Below are positions 18,266 through 27,479 of a stretch of DNA of 64,000 nt, one piece after another (the stretch's first letter is position 1; every line of letters starts with the position of its first letter). The notes below the pieces were generated by a model. That model was not told the DNA's origin. It saw only the letters and a list, made by a program, of their open reading frames with translations, and did no database searches. The translations under genes and the position numbers were made by a program. This DNA is from Luteolibacter rhizosphaerae (GTDB taxonomy: Bacteria > Verrucomicrobiota > Verrucomicrobiia > Verrucomicrobiales > Akkermansiaceae), in NCBI RefSeq assembly GCF_025950095.1, contig NZ_JAPDDR010000010.1:124001-188000 (forward strand), read 5' to 3'.

Positions 18266-19449
18266 CCGTTGCCCATGCGGTCCGGCGAGAACACGGAGTC
18301 GCCGGGCTGCAGCACAAGCTCCGCATCTAACAGCACCTCGATGCATCGCGGCGACACCCGCCACTCGGACCACGCGGGAGCATCCTTCAGCTTGCCCATC
18401 ACTTCATCCGACAAGCCCGCCTCCTGGCGCGAGAGATCGCGACGGGAAACGATCTTCGCCGCCGGGCTACCGAGCCGTTGCTGGATGCGATCGCCCTTCT
18501 GCACCCCGGGCGTGAACTCATCCCGGCTCGCGAGGATCACCGTCTTCCCCTCCCGCTTCAGCACCAGATAGTCGGAGGACTGCACGCTCCACGAATCATC
18601 CCCTGCTTCCCGGATTTCACAGCCCTTCACCAGCGGCCCCACACGCACGGTCTTCACCTGCATCGCGTCCCATGAACTGCTGAGCAGGCGTTCCTCCGTC
18701 GCCCCGGTCGGCCGCGGGCCGGGCACGACCTTGCAGTTGAGATAGCGCCCGAGGCCCTCGCCGTCGTTCTCCAAGATCCCCATACCCGGCGCGCTGTGAA
18801 CGACCACTCGATCAAGAGTCACGGCATCGCAGTTCTCGATCGAAACGGCATGCGGGATCCCATCCGGGGCCGGGCCCGTATTGAGCGAAGCCAGATCACC
18901 CGGCTGTGCCGCCGCACCGATGCCCTCGCGGCCCACCCTTACCACATCCTCCCCTCTCATCTCGGCCTTCGTGCCCCAGAGGAAAGGCATGCCTTTCTTG
19001 CGATAGCGGGTGGCGGCATCGATCACGTCGATCCGCGAGTAGGGCTTGAGCGGATAGCCGGCATGCAGCTTCACCTCGATCCAACTCTTGTCCTCCGCCG
19101 CGGCGATCACCACGCCTTGGGTGAATGGCAGCGGCTCATAGTCCACTGTGAGTCCGCGCAAGATCACTTGGCTGCAGCCATGGATCGCCACGGCCCGGGT
19201 CAGTTTGGTGGAGAGCAGAGTCACGCCCTCCGCCACGATCTCGGTGTCCTTCACGCCGCTCAGGTTCCACACCACCTTCCCGCCGCCTTCCGGCGCGAGA
19301 CGATAGACACCGGGCGGGATCACGATCCGCTTTTCTCCCCGCTTCAAAGCTTCCGTAACGGCGGGCCGGAAATCCGGGAGCTCGGAGGCGGAGAGTGTGA
19401 GGTTCAGCGGCAGGAGCAGGCAGCAGAGCAGACGCAAGGATCGGGGCAT
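18220..19449 (-). CDS. Secreted right-handed parallel beta-helix protein, 5' fragment before a frameshift
   Basis: ATG at 19449 starts a signal peptide (MPRSLRLLCCLLLPLNL...ASE); GGGAG lies about 13 nt upstream. The mature part has the pectate-lyase-superfamily entry (FRPAVTEALKRGEKRIVIPPG then VYRL), followed by beta-helix strands such as SQVILRGLTVDYEPLPFTQG, DAVTLDRVVVHSAPGMGIL and VRVGPLVKGCEIREAGDDSW. Such proteins cleave or bind polysaccharides, often pectin, alginate or galactosyl chains; no family can be fixed. Near 18260-18266 one base appears lost (GGCTTCGAG where GGCTTCnGAG would restore NGF-x-VLDNKV), and this frame then ends in 13 unrelated residues. Confidence 0.7.
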   Translation of the reverse strand: MPRSLRLLCCLLLPLNLTLSASELPDFRPAVTEALKRGEKRIVIPPGVYRLAPEGGGKVVWNLSGVKDTEIVAEGVTLLSTKLTRAVAIHGCSQVILRGLTVDYEPLPFTQGVVIAAAEDKSWIEVKLHAGYPLKPYSRIDVIDAATRYRKKGMPFLWGTKAEMRGEDVVRVGREGIGAAAQPGDLASLNTGPAPDGIPHAVSIENCDAVTLDRVVVHSAPGMGILENDGEGLGRYLNCKVVPGPRPTGATEERLLSSSWDAMQVKTVRVGPLVKGCEIREAGDDSWSVQSSDYLVLKREGKTVILASRDEFTPGVQKGDRIQQRLGSPAAKIVSRRDLSRQEAGLSDEVMGKLKDAPAWSEWRVSPRCIEVLLDAELVLQPGDSVFSPDRMGNGFEFWTTRSTAPAGC

Positions 19450-19618
19450 GCAGGGTTCGTGTCTCCCATACGTTCCCATCCCACCGCATCTTGAGCCCCT
19501 ACCCGATTGGGATCAATCGTGACGGGAGCCACCATTGTTCAAGCCGCCTGCCCCCGGCTGTAATTCCTCGCGCTCGCGTGCCCGTCCGGAGTAGAGCGCA
19601 AGGCACTCCTACCACCTC

Positions 19619-22423
19619 ATGATCCGCGGAACGACACCCTGGCCTGCCTCTCTGCGGGCGGCATGCTTCCTCCTGCTCCAGTCCGCCATCAGTCCGGGAG
19701 CAGCGACCCTGCCCGCGGGATTCACGGAGACCCGGATCGCCGAAGGCCTGAACCCCACGACCATGACCTTCGCGCCGGACGGTCGCCTCTTCCTCTGCGA
19801 GAAGCAGGGACTGCTGCGCGTGATCGATGGCGGCAAGCTGCTACCCGAACCCGTGCTCGATATCCGCGCCAAGGTGGATGCGTGGAACGAGCGCGGGCTG
19901 CTGAGCGTCTGCTTCGATCCGGACTTCACCCGCAACGGCTGGATCTACGTTTACTACACCCACAATCGCAAACCTGAGGACAAGGCCCGGACCAACAGCA
20001 ACAATCGGGTCAGTCGCTTCACCGTGAAGGGCAATTCGGTAGCGGCGAATAGCGAGGTGGTCCTGCTGGAGCTCTCGAATCTCTCCAAGATCGGCTGGCA
20101 CAACGGTGGCGGCTTGGCCTTCGGCAAGGACGGCAAGCTCTACGTCAGCACCGGGGAGAACTCGGTGGCCCCGAACGCCCAAGACCCCGGTAATCTCCTG
20201 GGCAAGCTGCTGCGACTGAACAAGGACGGCTCCATCCCCCAGGACAATCCTCACTACAAGGAATTCAAGGGAGAGAACCGCGCCATCGTCGCGCTCGGCC
20301 TGCGCAATCCTTTCAGCATCGCGGTGCAGATGGCGACCGGCCTGCTCTACCTCAGCGAAGTCGGCGCCAACTACGAGCAGCTCGAAGCCTACGACACCGG
20401 AGCTGCTCCGGTCGGCACTAATTACGGCTGGCCGGACATCGATGGTCCGCTGCGCAATCAAGCCAAGCCGGAGGGCTACCGCGCCCCGGCCTATCCTTAC
20501 GACCATGGCCGCGGCGAGGGACTCGCCCTTTGCTCGGGGGACTTTTACAATCCCAACAAGCCGGGCACGGAGGCCTTCCCGCCCGAATACATCGGAAGGT
20601 TCTTCTTCAGCGACTACAAGGGCTGGATCAAGGCGATCGATCCCGCGAAGCCCGACACCCGCCACGACTTCGCCACCGGCATCAACCGCCCAATCGACGT
20701 GGAGATCGCTCCGGATGGAGCCTTATGGTATATCGAGCGTGCAGGGATCCCCGGTGGCTCGGATGAGGCAAATAGCGCTAGCACCAACGGCTCGCTGTGG
20801 CGGGTTGTCTGGAGCGGCGGCGGCAAACCGGCCAAGCTCGCGATCATCCAACAGCCTGTCAGTACCGATGTCGGGGCACCGCTCGGCGAGGTGAAGGTAG
20901 CCCTGCAGGATGCGACTGGAAAAACCATCGATACCGCCAACGACACCATCACGCTGACGCTCGAGGGAGCTGCGCCGAGAACCGCTCTCTCCGGTCCGCG
21001 CGAAGTCGCCGCCTTGAAAGGCGTGGCCACCTTCTCGCCACTTTCCATCGGTAGGCCAGGTCGTGGCTACAGCCTTCGCGCCAGCAGCGGCGGCCTCGGC
21101 TCGACAAGCAGCAGCAGCTTCGACATCTCGGATCGACTCGCTGCCCCGCTGATCACGCCGCCTGCCGGTAGCTTCACCGGTCCGGTTTGGGTGCGGATCT
21201 CCAGCCCCGCCCCCGGCACGACGATCCGCTTCACCACCGACGGGAAAGCTCCGGACGCCAGCTCTCCTGCCTACACCGAGCCTTTTGAGGTCACTGGCGA
21301 CACCACCGTTCAGGCGATCGTCCAGAGGGAGGGCTTGACTGACAGCGCCGCGGTGAGCGCGAGCATGAAGATCACGGGAAGCACGCCCTACAGCTTGGAT
21401 CTCCGTCCCATCGCAAGCGGCGTGAAGCTGCCAGCCAGCGCGGCGGAAGGAATGCCGCCGACACTCTCCGGCACGGGAATCTTCCGAGACAAGACGCTCA
21501 GCCCGGCTGTCGGCATGGTCCCCTACTCGCTCAATGCGCCTTCATGGGCGGACGGCGCGGAGACACAGCGCTGGGTCATCCTCCCGGGCGAGGCCAAGAT
21601 CGGCTTCGCCCCTACCGGTGAATACACATGGCCCGGCGGCACCATCTTCGTGCAGCACTTCGAGATTGTCACCGACAAGCGCAGCAAAACCCGGCGCAGG
21701 CTTGAGACACGCCTGCTGGTGCTCGATGCCACCGGCAGCTTCGGTTACGGCGCAAGCTATCGCTGGCGGGCCGATGGCAGCGACGCGGATCTGGTGGATG
21801 CCGCCGGTGCCGAGGAAGTGCTTCAGATCACCGATGCAGCAGGCGTCCGCAAGCAAAGTTGGACCTATCCCGGCAGCAGCCTGTGCTACCTGTGCCACAC
21901 ACCGAATGCCGGATTCGTCCTCGGCCCGAAGACCCGCCAGCTCAATGGCACCCACAGCTACCCCGGCGGACGCAGCGACAACCAACTCCGCACCTGGAAC
22001 TATCTCCAGATGTTTGACCGCCCCTTGGACGAAAGCGCGATCGCCAGCTACCCGCGCTGCTCCGCGATTGATGATGCAGAAGCCTCGCTTGAGGACAGGG
22101 TGCGCTCCTACATCGACAGCAACTGCGCCCACTGCCACCGTCCGAACGGCACCGGCGCACTATGGGATGCCCGCTTTGACACCCCGCTCGCCAGTCAGGG
22201 GATCCTCAATGGCGAGGTGCGGAACAACTTCGGCGTGGAGAACGGGAAAGTCGTGCTACCCGGCGATCCAACCAAGTCGATGCTCCATCGCCGGATGGCC
22301 TCGACCTCCCTTGCCGAACAGATGCCCCCGATGACCCGCAACGTGGTGGATCAAGCAGCCCTCGATCTGATCGCGGAGTGGATCCGCGCGCAGGCTCCGG
22401 CAAAGGAAGAAACCGATCGCTAG
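19619..22423 (+). CDS. Secreted sugar dehydrogenase fused to a cytochrome-like C-terminal domain
   Basis: The 934-residue protein begins with a signal peptide (cleavage near residue 30). Its modules are: glucose/sorbosone dehydrogenase propeller 31-400 (LNPTTMTFAPDGRLFLCEK, GWHNGGGLAFGKDGKLYVS, LGLRNPFSIAVQ, GTNYGWPDIDGP); an Ig-like segment 405-500; a chitobiase/beta-hexosaminidase C-terminal type module 505-590 (GTTIRFTTDGKAPDASS); and 600-925, which resembles the HNE_0200 family (TIGR03806) with CYLCH near 756 and CAHCH near 835. Each C-x-x-C-H can bind a c-type haem. The fusion suggests that electrons from sugar oxidation pass directly to haem. A beta-helix gene is divergent upstream. Confidence 0.8.
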   Translation: MIRGTTPWPASLRAACFLLLQSAISPGAATLPAGFTETRIAEGLNPTTMTFAPDGRLFLCEKQGLLRVIDGGKLLPEPVLDIRAKVDAWNERGLLSVCFDPDFTRNGWIYVYYTHNRKPEDKARTNSNNRVSRFTVKGNSVAANSEVVLLELSNLSKIGWHNGGGLAFGKDGKLYVSTGENSVAPNAQDPGNLLGKLLRLNKDGSIPQDNPHYKEFKGENRAIVALGLRNPFSIAVQMATGLLYLSEVGANYEQLEAYDTGAAPVGTNYGWPDIDGPLRNQAKPEGYRAPAYPYDHGRGEGLALCSGDFYNPNKPGTEAFPPEYIGRFFFSDYKGWIKAIDPAKPDTRHDFATGINRPIDVEIAPDGALWYIERAGIPGGSDEANSASTNGSLWRVVWSGGGKPAKLAIIQQPVSTDVGAPLGEVKVALQDATGKTIDTANDTITLTLEGAAPRTALSGPREVAALKGVATFSPLSIGRPGRGYSLRASSGGLGSTSSSSFDISDRLAAPLITPPAGSFTGPVWVRISSPAPGTTIRFTTDGKAPDASSPAYTEPFEVTGDTTVQAIVQREGLTDSAAVSASMKITGSTPYSLDLRPIASGVKLPASAAEGMPPTLSGTGIFRDKTLSPAVGMVPYSLNAPSWADGAETQRWVILPGEAKIGFAPTGEYTWPGGTIFVQHFEIVTDKRSKTRRRLETRLLVLDATGSFGYGASYRWRADGSDADLVDAAGAEEVLQITDAAGVRKQSWTYPGSSLCYLCHTPNAGFVLGPKTRQLNGTHSYPGGRSDNQLRTWNYLQMFDRPLDESAIASYPRCSAIDDAEASLEDRVRSYIDSNCAHCHRPNGTGALWDARFDTPLASQGILNGEVRNNFGVENGKVVLPGDPTKSMLHRRMASTSLAEQMPPMTRNVVDQAALDLIAEWIRAQAPAKEETDR

Positions 22424-22507
22424 CCAATCACAGGCAGGCCAGCTTTCTCAAATCGCCTTTACTCGGAGATATTGAATATTAACTTCGGGTCGCTCACCCG
22501 CACCCAG

Positions 22508-24046
22508 ATGTTTATTGCCTTCCCTCGGGCCGATCGCGCTCTCGCCCGGATCTTACGCTGCTTCGCGAGGCCTCTTGCTTCGGCGTTTATCGCATTTTTC
22601 TTTGCCGCGCTTTCGATGCCCGCCAGGTCCGCGCCACCTGCGCCGGCACCACCACCCTTTCTGGTCGGGGACATTATCGCGTATCCGGCCATTGTCCATG
22701 GCGCCCATCCGATACTCAAATGGACGACCGAATTCCCCGAGAATACGACCTCCACCGACTACGTTTTCTTCATCCGTCAGAAACAGTTGCAGGACGGATT
22801 TGAATGGGACATGCAGGTGCAAAGCCGAGGACAGCAATTGGCTGCCTTTCCCACGGCTGATACCGGCAGCACGTTTGAATTGCGGGCTATGAGGGCGGCA
22901 TCACCGCATGACGAATACTTGTTGGGTATCACCACCATCGGGACCTATCTGCCAGCCGCCGCGGTGACTATCTACACAGAGGACCCCTATCCCTCGATAC
23001 CGAGAACCCGCGCGGACCGGCCGATTGAGGTGCAAGTGAATATCCACAACATCCTTCCCTACCCGGGATATCCCGAAAGCTCCAAGGTCGCAATACTTCA
23101 CCGGCACGTCCAATCCTATGGCACCACTGGCACGGGACATCCGCTCGATCGCAACTCGGCCACCCTCATCTCCCAAAGCGAGTTCACGGCAAACGGCAAC
23201 TTCGTCGTGCCCATTCCATTGAACGCAATCCCGGGCACGAACCGCACAAAGGTGCGCGGCGAGGAACGCTTCACCGTCCTTTCCAAGCCGGGCGATCAAA
23301 CGCCCGGCTACATTCTCGATTCTCAGCTCGTCCAAGTATGGCCCGTGGCAGATGCCACCATCAGCGGCATCTCCCAAGGACATCTCATCGGCGCAAGCGT
23401 CCCGCAGCTTACTCTCCAACTGAACGACCTCTATCCCAGCTCCACCACTTGGGCTCAAGTCTACAAAGGCACGTCGCAGAACGGCATCACCGGCACCACG
23501 ATCCCCGGCTCCAGCGTCGTGCTTAACGGGTCCGTCCCGGCCAATCGCACCATCACCATTGCGGACTATGGCTCGGTCTTCGATGCCGATGGCCTGTGGA
23601 CGATGGAGTTGCTCACGAAGACTCCATTCGGCACGGATCGCCTGGCACAGGTGAGCTTTACCGTGCAGCGCAGCGGCATATCGCTCGAAGGATGGCGGCA
23701 AGCGCTCTTCGGCAGCGCCGCGAACAGCGGCGAGGGCGCAGATGAAAATGACTACGAGAAGGACGGTATCGCCAACATCCTCGAGTTCGCCTTCGGGCTG
23801 GATCCGAAGCAGAATAGCCTTGGCAAGTTGCCGGTGGCAGCACGCGTCGGCGATCAGTTCACAATCCGGTTCACTCCGCCCGCGGGCCTCACCGGCATCC
23901 TCTACGGCGCGGAGTGGAGCAGTTCGCTGCAGCCGGACAGTTGGGTTCCCTTGGTGAACACGGGGGAAGCGCCCGAACATGTTTTCAGCGTTCCAGTAAG
24001 CGGCAGGTCTCAGCTCTTCCTGAGGCTCAAGGTGACGACACCCTAG
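22508..24046 (+). CDS. Secreted protein of unknown function with lineage tail domain
   Basis: From ATG 22508 the 512-residue product has a long signal peptide ending near PARSA-PPAPAP; TTG at 22472 is an alternative start but its GGAG is only 3 nt away. Residues about 50-390 are beta-rich with no recognised motif. The C-terminal part has 'DENDYEKDGIANILEFAFG-LDP', a verrucomicrobial hinge that resembles a calcium-binding DxDxDG loop, followed by the YGAEWSSSLQPDSWVPL...LFLRLKV tail also found in other secreted proteins of this window. Codon use is slightly less GC-rich than in neighbouring genes. No function is claimed. Confidence 0.6.
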   Translation: MFIAFPRADRALARILRCFARPLASAFIAFFFAALSMPARSAPPAPAPPPFLVGDIIAYPAIVHGAHPILKWTTEFPENTTSTDYVFFIRQKQLQDGFEWDMQVQSRGQQLAAFPTADTGSTFELRAMRAASPHDEYLLGITTIGTYLPAAAVTIYTEDPYPSIPRTRADRPIEVQVNIHNILPYPGYPESSKVAILHRHVQSYGTTGTGHPLDRNSATLISQSEFTANGNFVVPIPLNAIPGTNRTKVRGEERFTVLSKPGDQTPGYILDSQLVQVWPVADATISGISQGHLIGASVPQLTLQLNDLYPSSTTWAQVYKGTSQNGITGTTIPGSSVVLNGSVPANRTITIADYGSVFDADGLWTMELLTKTPFGTDRLAQVSFTVQRSGISLEGWRQALFGSAANSGEGADENDYEKDGIANILEFAFGLDPKQNSLGKLPVAARVGDQFTIRFTPPAGLTGILYGAEWSSSLQPDSWVPLVNTGEAPEHVFSVPVSGRSQLFLRLKVTTP

Positions 24047-24103
24047 CCTCCCGTCATTCCAATCAGTTGCCATTGGCGTGCGGCCCGCTAGGTTGCCGCC
24101 GCG

Positions 24104-25237
24104 ATGCCCGAGCTGCCGACGCTTTCCACCGACGAAGTCCGCCGCTACGCCCGCCATCTTTCGGTGCCGGGAGTAGGAGAGGAGGGCCAGCGCAGGCTGA
24201 AGGGCTCTTCCGTGCTGATGATTGGCACCGGCGGGCTTGGCTCGCCCGCCGCCCTCTACCTCGCGGCGGCGGGGATCGGTCGCATCGGCCTGATCGATCC
24301 GGACACGGTGGACCGCTCGAATCTCCAGCGCCAGATCCTCCATGGCGAAAGCTGGGTCGGAAAGTCGAAGCTGGAGAGCGCCGCCGCCCGCCTGCGCGAG
24401 GTGAATCCGCATGTGGAGCTCGAGCTTCACTCCGTCCGCTTCACCCCAGAGAACGCGATGGATCTGGTTTCTCGCTACGATGTGGTGCTGGACGGCTGCG
24501 ACAACTTCCCCACCCGCTTCCTTTCCAACGACGCCTGCTTCTTGCTGAAGAAGCCCTGCGTCTACGGCTCGATTTTCCGCTTCGACGGCCAGGTCACGGT
24601 CTTCGCCCCGCATCTGGGCGGTCCCTGCTACCGCTGCATGCTGCCTTCCCTGCCCGCCCCGGGCTCGGCACCATCCTGTGAGGAAGCCGGGGTGCTCGGG
24701 GTCCTACCAGGGGTGATCGGCTCGCTTCAGGCGATGGAGACGATCAAGCTCCTGCTAGGCATTGGCGAACCTCCGCTGGGCAAACTCCTCTGCTACGATG
24801 CGCTGAGCACCAGCTTCCGCAGCCTGCGCCTGCGCCGCGATCCGGCCTGCCGCCTCTGCGGCGATGCCCCCACCATTCACTCTGTAAGCAACCACGAAAC
24901 CATGGCCAATCCCTCCTGCGAAGTCCCCGGCAACGAAATCCCCGCGATCGATGTCGCCGAACTCTCCGCCCGCATCAATGCCGGTGAGGATCTCTTCATC
25001 ATCGATGTCCGCCAACCCGAGGAAGAGGTGGAAGGCACCATCCCCGGCGCGATCCTGATCCCCCTCGCCACACTGCCCGAGCGCCTGAGCGAGCTACCCG
25101 TCGATCGCGAGCTTCTGATTCACTGCCGCTCCGGCGGTCGCTCCGGCCGGGCGGTGCAATTCCTCCACGAGTCCGGATTCCCGCAGGCCGTCAATGTGGC
25201 TGGTGGGATAAACGCGTGGAACGCACTGAAGGCTTAG
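24104..25237 (+). CDS. moeB: Molybdopterin-synthase adenylyltransferase MoeB with C-terminal rhodanese domain
   Basis: Residues 1-265 are a ThiF/MoeB/HesA E1-like domain. They have the ATP loop GTGGLGSPAALYLAAAG, the ILHGESWVGKSKLESA region, VVLDGCDNFPTRFLSND, two zinc-binding pairs (CYRC near 183, CRLC near 249) and APSCEEAGVLGVLPG with the conserved Cys. Residues 275-377 are a rhodanese domain whose HCRSGGRSGRA loop carries the persulfide Cys. The enzyme adenylates the C-terminal Gly of a sulfur-carrier protein (MoaD or ThiS) and can hand it sulfur itself, as in other MoeBR proteins. The last 47 bp overlap the end of the convergent rodA gene. Confidence 0.88.
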   Translation: MPELPTLSTDEVRRYARHLSVPGVGEEGQRRLKGSSVLMIGTGGLGSPAALYLAAAGIGRIGLIDPDTVDRSNLQRQILHGESWVGKSKLESAAARLREVNPHVELELHSVRFTPENAMDLVSRYDVVLDGCDNFPTRFLSNDACFLLKKPCVYGSIFRFDGQVTVFAPHLGGPCYRCMLPSLPAPGSAPSCEEAGVLGVLPGVIGSLQAMETIKLLLGIGEPPLGKLLCYDALSTSFRSLRLRRDPACRLCGDAPTIHSVSNHETMANPSCEVPGNEIPAIDVAELSARINAGEDLFIIDVRQPEEEVEGTIPGAILIPLATLPERLSELPVDRELLIHCRSGGRSGRAVQFLHESGFPQAVNVAGGINAWNALKA

Positions 25238-26420
25238 GCTGCGCCTTTTCCGCCTTCTCATCCTCGATCACGCGCATGGCGTCGCGGTGGACCCAGACAC
25301 TCTGGACCAGCCCGAGCAGGAACATGCAGATCACCACGAAGGTGCCCGAGTAGCTGATCATCGGCAGCGGAATGCCGGTGATCGGCATGAGGAGCACGCA
25401 CATCCCGATGTTCTCGAAAATGTGCGCGAAGAAAATGGCCACGGTTCCCCCCACGATAAGCCGCCCCATCGGGTCGCGGGCATAGGCCCCGATGAAAAGG
25501 CAGAGCACTAATAGCAGGGCGAAGGAGGTGAGAAGCAACAGGCTGCCCCGGAAGCCCTGCTCCTCCGCGATGACGGCGAAGATGTAGTCGTTGTGCGCGG
25601 TTTCTTTGGGAATGAAGCCCTTCGCGTGAAGGGACATTCGGTTCTCGTCGGCATTCCAACCGGCCCCGAGCCAGCCGGCCTTGCCCACGGCGACGGACAC
25701 GCGGTGAGCGGCGTAACCCTCGTCGAGGATGTCCACTTCCTTGCCATTCGCCATGCGCCAGTAGGTTTCCAAGCGCTGCGGACCACGGTCGGAGACCTCG
25801 GGGAGGATCACGTAAAAGGCGATCGGCAGGATCGCCGTAGCCATGAGTGAGAGAAAACAAAGGTAGCGGAAGGGTATCCCCGCTACGAGGAGAAGCACCG
25901 CCGCGAGGGGTATCCAGACGATCGCGGAGCCCATATCCCCCTTCGCCATCACAACGAGGAAAGAGACACCGGAGATCACCCCGACGATCGCGACCTTCAG
26001 AAAGGGCTCATCCAGCAGCCAGCCGACCTTTGGGATCAGACGCCCGAGTCGCGGGAGATCCTGCAGGAGACAGCCGATCAGCAAGATACCTCCCGCGAGA
26101 ACGATCTGGGCGGGCTGGAAGGCGAAACTGCCGATTTCCACCTGACCGACCCCCGAGGAGATGGCCATGAGGCCTAAGCCCGCGCCCCAGATCGGCAGGC
26201 CGAGCCAGCGGTACCAACGGTAGTCGATCAGCGCCGCAATGAAGTAAACCGCCGAGCCTACGAGGATCCACATCTTCTGCCGCTCCGCGAACCATGCCCC
26301 GCCATTCGGCAGATGCCGTGCGGCGCTCTCGATCGAAAAGACCCCGAACACCAGCAACCCGTACATGGTGAGGATCAGCGGCCAGTTCAAGCCGAGCAGT
26401 TTCCGGAAAAGCGGGGTCAT
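25191..26420 (-). CDS. rodA: Rod-shape-determining glycosyltransferase RodA (SEDS family)
   Basis: The 409-residue product has about ten hydrophobic helices and SEDS signatures: WPLILTMYGLLVFGVFSIESA, KGDMGSAIVWIPLAAVLL with the conserved K-x-D-x-G-S, the periplasmic loop WNADENRMSLHAKGFIPKETAHNDYIFA (conserved ETHTDFIF-like motif, read in two parts) and PITGIPLPMISYSGT. SEDS proteins polymerise peptidoglycan glycan chains from lipid II. RodA rather than FtsW is favoured by the PLPMISYSG motif. No pbp2 or mreBCD gene is adjacent in this window. Its 3' end overlaps moeB by 47 bp. Confidence 0.85.
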   Translation of the reverse strand: MTPLFRKLLGLNWPLILTMYGLLVFGVFSIESAARHLPNGGAWFAERQKMWILVGSAVYFIAALIDYRWYRWLGLPIWGAGLGLMAISSGVGQVEIGSFAFQPAQIVLAGGILLIGCLLQDLPRLGRLIPKVGWLLDEPFLKVAIVGVISGVSFLVVMAKGDMGSAIVWIPLAAVLLLVAGIPFRYLCFLSLMATAILPIAFYVILPEVSDRGPQRLETYWRMANGKEVDILDEGYAAHRVSVAVGKAGWLGAGWNADENRMSLHAKGFIPKETAHNDYIFAVIAEEQGFRGSLLLLTSFALLLVLCLFIGAYARDPMGRLIVGGTVAIFFAHIFENIGMCVLLMPITGIPLPMISYSGTFVVICMFLLGLVQSVWVHRDAMRVIEDEKAEKAQPKPSVRSTRLSHQPH

Positions 26421-26514
26421 CGGGCGAACGCGAGCATAGTGATCGCCGCACTCATGACAAGCAGCCCCGCATGCTTCTTGCGAATCGCATCAATCTCCCC
26501 GATGCTGCGCCACG

Positions 26515-27015
26515 ATGCGCCGCCTGCTTGTTCCCATTGTCGTCCTTCTCGTGCTCCTCGGTGCCTTCGGCTGGTGGTGGACCCGTCCGGAGCGGGTGAT
26601 CGCCCGCCGCGTGAGCGGTCTGTTTGAAGCCGTGAACGTGCCGGCGGATTCCGGCAATATCACCCGCAGCACCCGCGGCAGCGCCCTCGAACCCTTCTTG
26701 GCGGACACCATCACCTTCGAAGGACCGAAAGGGCCAACGGACGAGGTCGAGGGCCCGCAGCGGCGGGAGGACATCGTGACGATGTACACCGCGCTCTCGA
26801 AGTTCTGCAAAAGCGCCACCATTCAGGATATCGTCGTGGAATCGGTGGAAGTCACCGGAGATGAGGCACTCGTGAAAGCCACCGTGGATGCCGTGATCGA
26901 GCTTCAGAACGAGGAACGCCCGGTCGATGGGATCCAGCACCTCGACATGACTTGGCTGAAACAGGAGGGATCCTGGCGTCTATCCCGGGCAAAATGGAAC
27001 GAAACCGGCCGCTAA
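26515..27015 (+). CDS. Membrane-anchored NTF2/SnoaL-like protein
   Basis: The 166-residue product has one N-terminal hydrophobic anchor (LLVPIVVLLVLLGAFGWWW). The remaining 140 residues have an NTF2/SnoaL-like alpha+beta pattern: a helix pair VIARRVSGLFEAVNVPA, then strands SATIQDIVVESVEVTGDEALVKATVDAVIE (two adjoining strands) and a final MTWLKQEGSWRLSRAKW. No catalytic motif is apparent. It may be a periplasmic ligand-binding or scaffolding protein. It precedes rpsP by 126 bp on the same strand. Confidence 0.6.
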   Translation: MRRLLVPIVVLLVLLGAFGWWWTRPERVIARRVSGLFEAVNVPADSGNITRSTRGSALEPFLADTITFEGPKGPTDEVEGPQRREDIVTMYTALSKFCKSATIQDIVVESVEVTGDEALVKATVDAVIELQNEERPVDGIQHLDMTWLKQEGSWRLSRAKWNETGR

Positions 27016-27141
27016 ACCCCGATTTGGACCCGATTTTCCTCAATTTATCCGGAGATTCTACTTGGCAAGCCGTGCGGGCTCATTCAGTTTCCCCGCCCTC
27101 CCGTCACCCGACGGGCAGTTTTTCCGAACGAATTCACGCAC

Positions 27142-27390
27142 ATGGCCGTCGCACTACGCCTTAACCGCCAGGGAACCAAGGACCGTCCCTACTACAAGAT
27201 CGTTGCTGTCGACAGCCGCAAGCGCCGTGACGGCCGTTACATCGAGCAAGTCGGCACCTACGACCCGCTCAAGGAAGGTGTGAACTTCACCGTGGATCTT
27301 GAAAAGGCCGAGAAGTGGATCGGCGTTGGCGCTCAGGTTTCCGAGACCGTCAACAGCATCATCCGCAAGGCCCGCACGGCTGCGAAGTAG
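27142..27390 (+). CDS. rpsP: 30S ribosomal protein S16
   Basis: The 82-residue product is a full-length S16: [20 protein letters not shown] at the N-terminus, [21 protein letters not shown] and a lysine/arginine-rich C-terminus. S16 binds 16S rRNA early in assembly of the small subunit body. The usual downstream partners (rimM, trmD, rplS) are absent; prfA follows after a good terminator. Confidence 0.97.
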   Translation: MAVALRLNRQGTKDRPYYKIVAVDSRKRRDGRYIEQVGTYDPLKEGVNFTVDLEKAEKWIGVGAQVSETVNSIIRKARTAAK

Positions 27391-27415
27391 TTCGCGCCAG
27401 CACCCGGATTTTCAG

Positions 27416-27443
27416 GCCGCAGCTCCCGGAGCTGCGGCTTTTT
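27416..27443 (+). terminator. Rho-independent terminator after rpsP
   Basis: GCCGCAGCT (27416-27424) pairs with AGCTGCGGC (27430-27438) around a 5-nt loop and is followed by five T. It separates rpsP from prfA, so prfA needs its own promoter or read-through. Confidence 0.85.
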
Positions 27444-27479
27444 CGTACCCTCGTCTCATCTTCCCTTTCCTTTCTTGCC

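Noticed and set aside
22901-24613. A 570-codon leftward open frame opposite the secreted protein and moeB
   Set aside because: It spans two genes and their gap on the other strand; the composition is typical of an antisense GC-rich shadow.
27315-27479. Extension of prfA upstream into rpsP
   Set aside because: It would cross the rpsP stop and a strong terminator; RF1 length and N-terminus fit the GTG at 27480.
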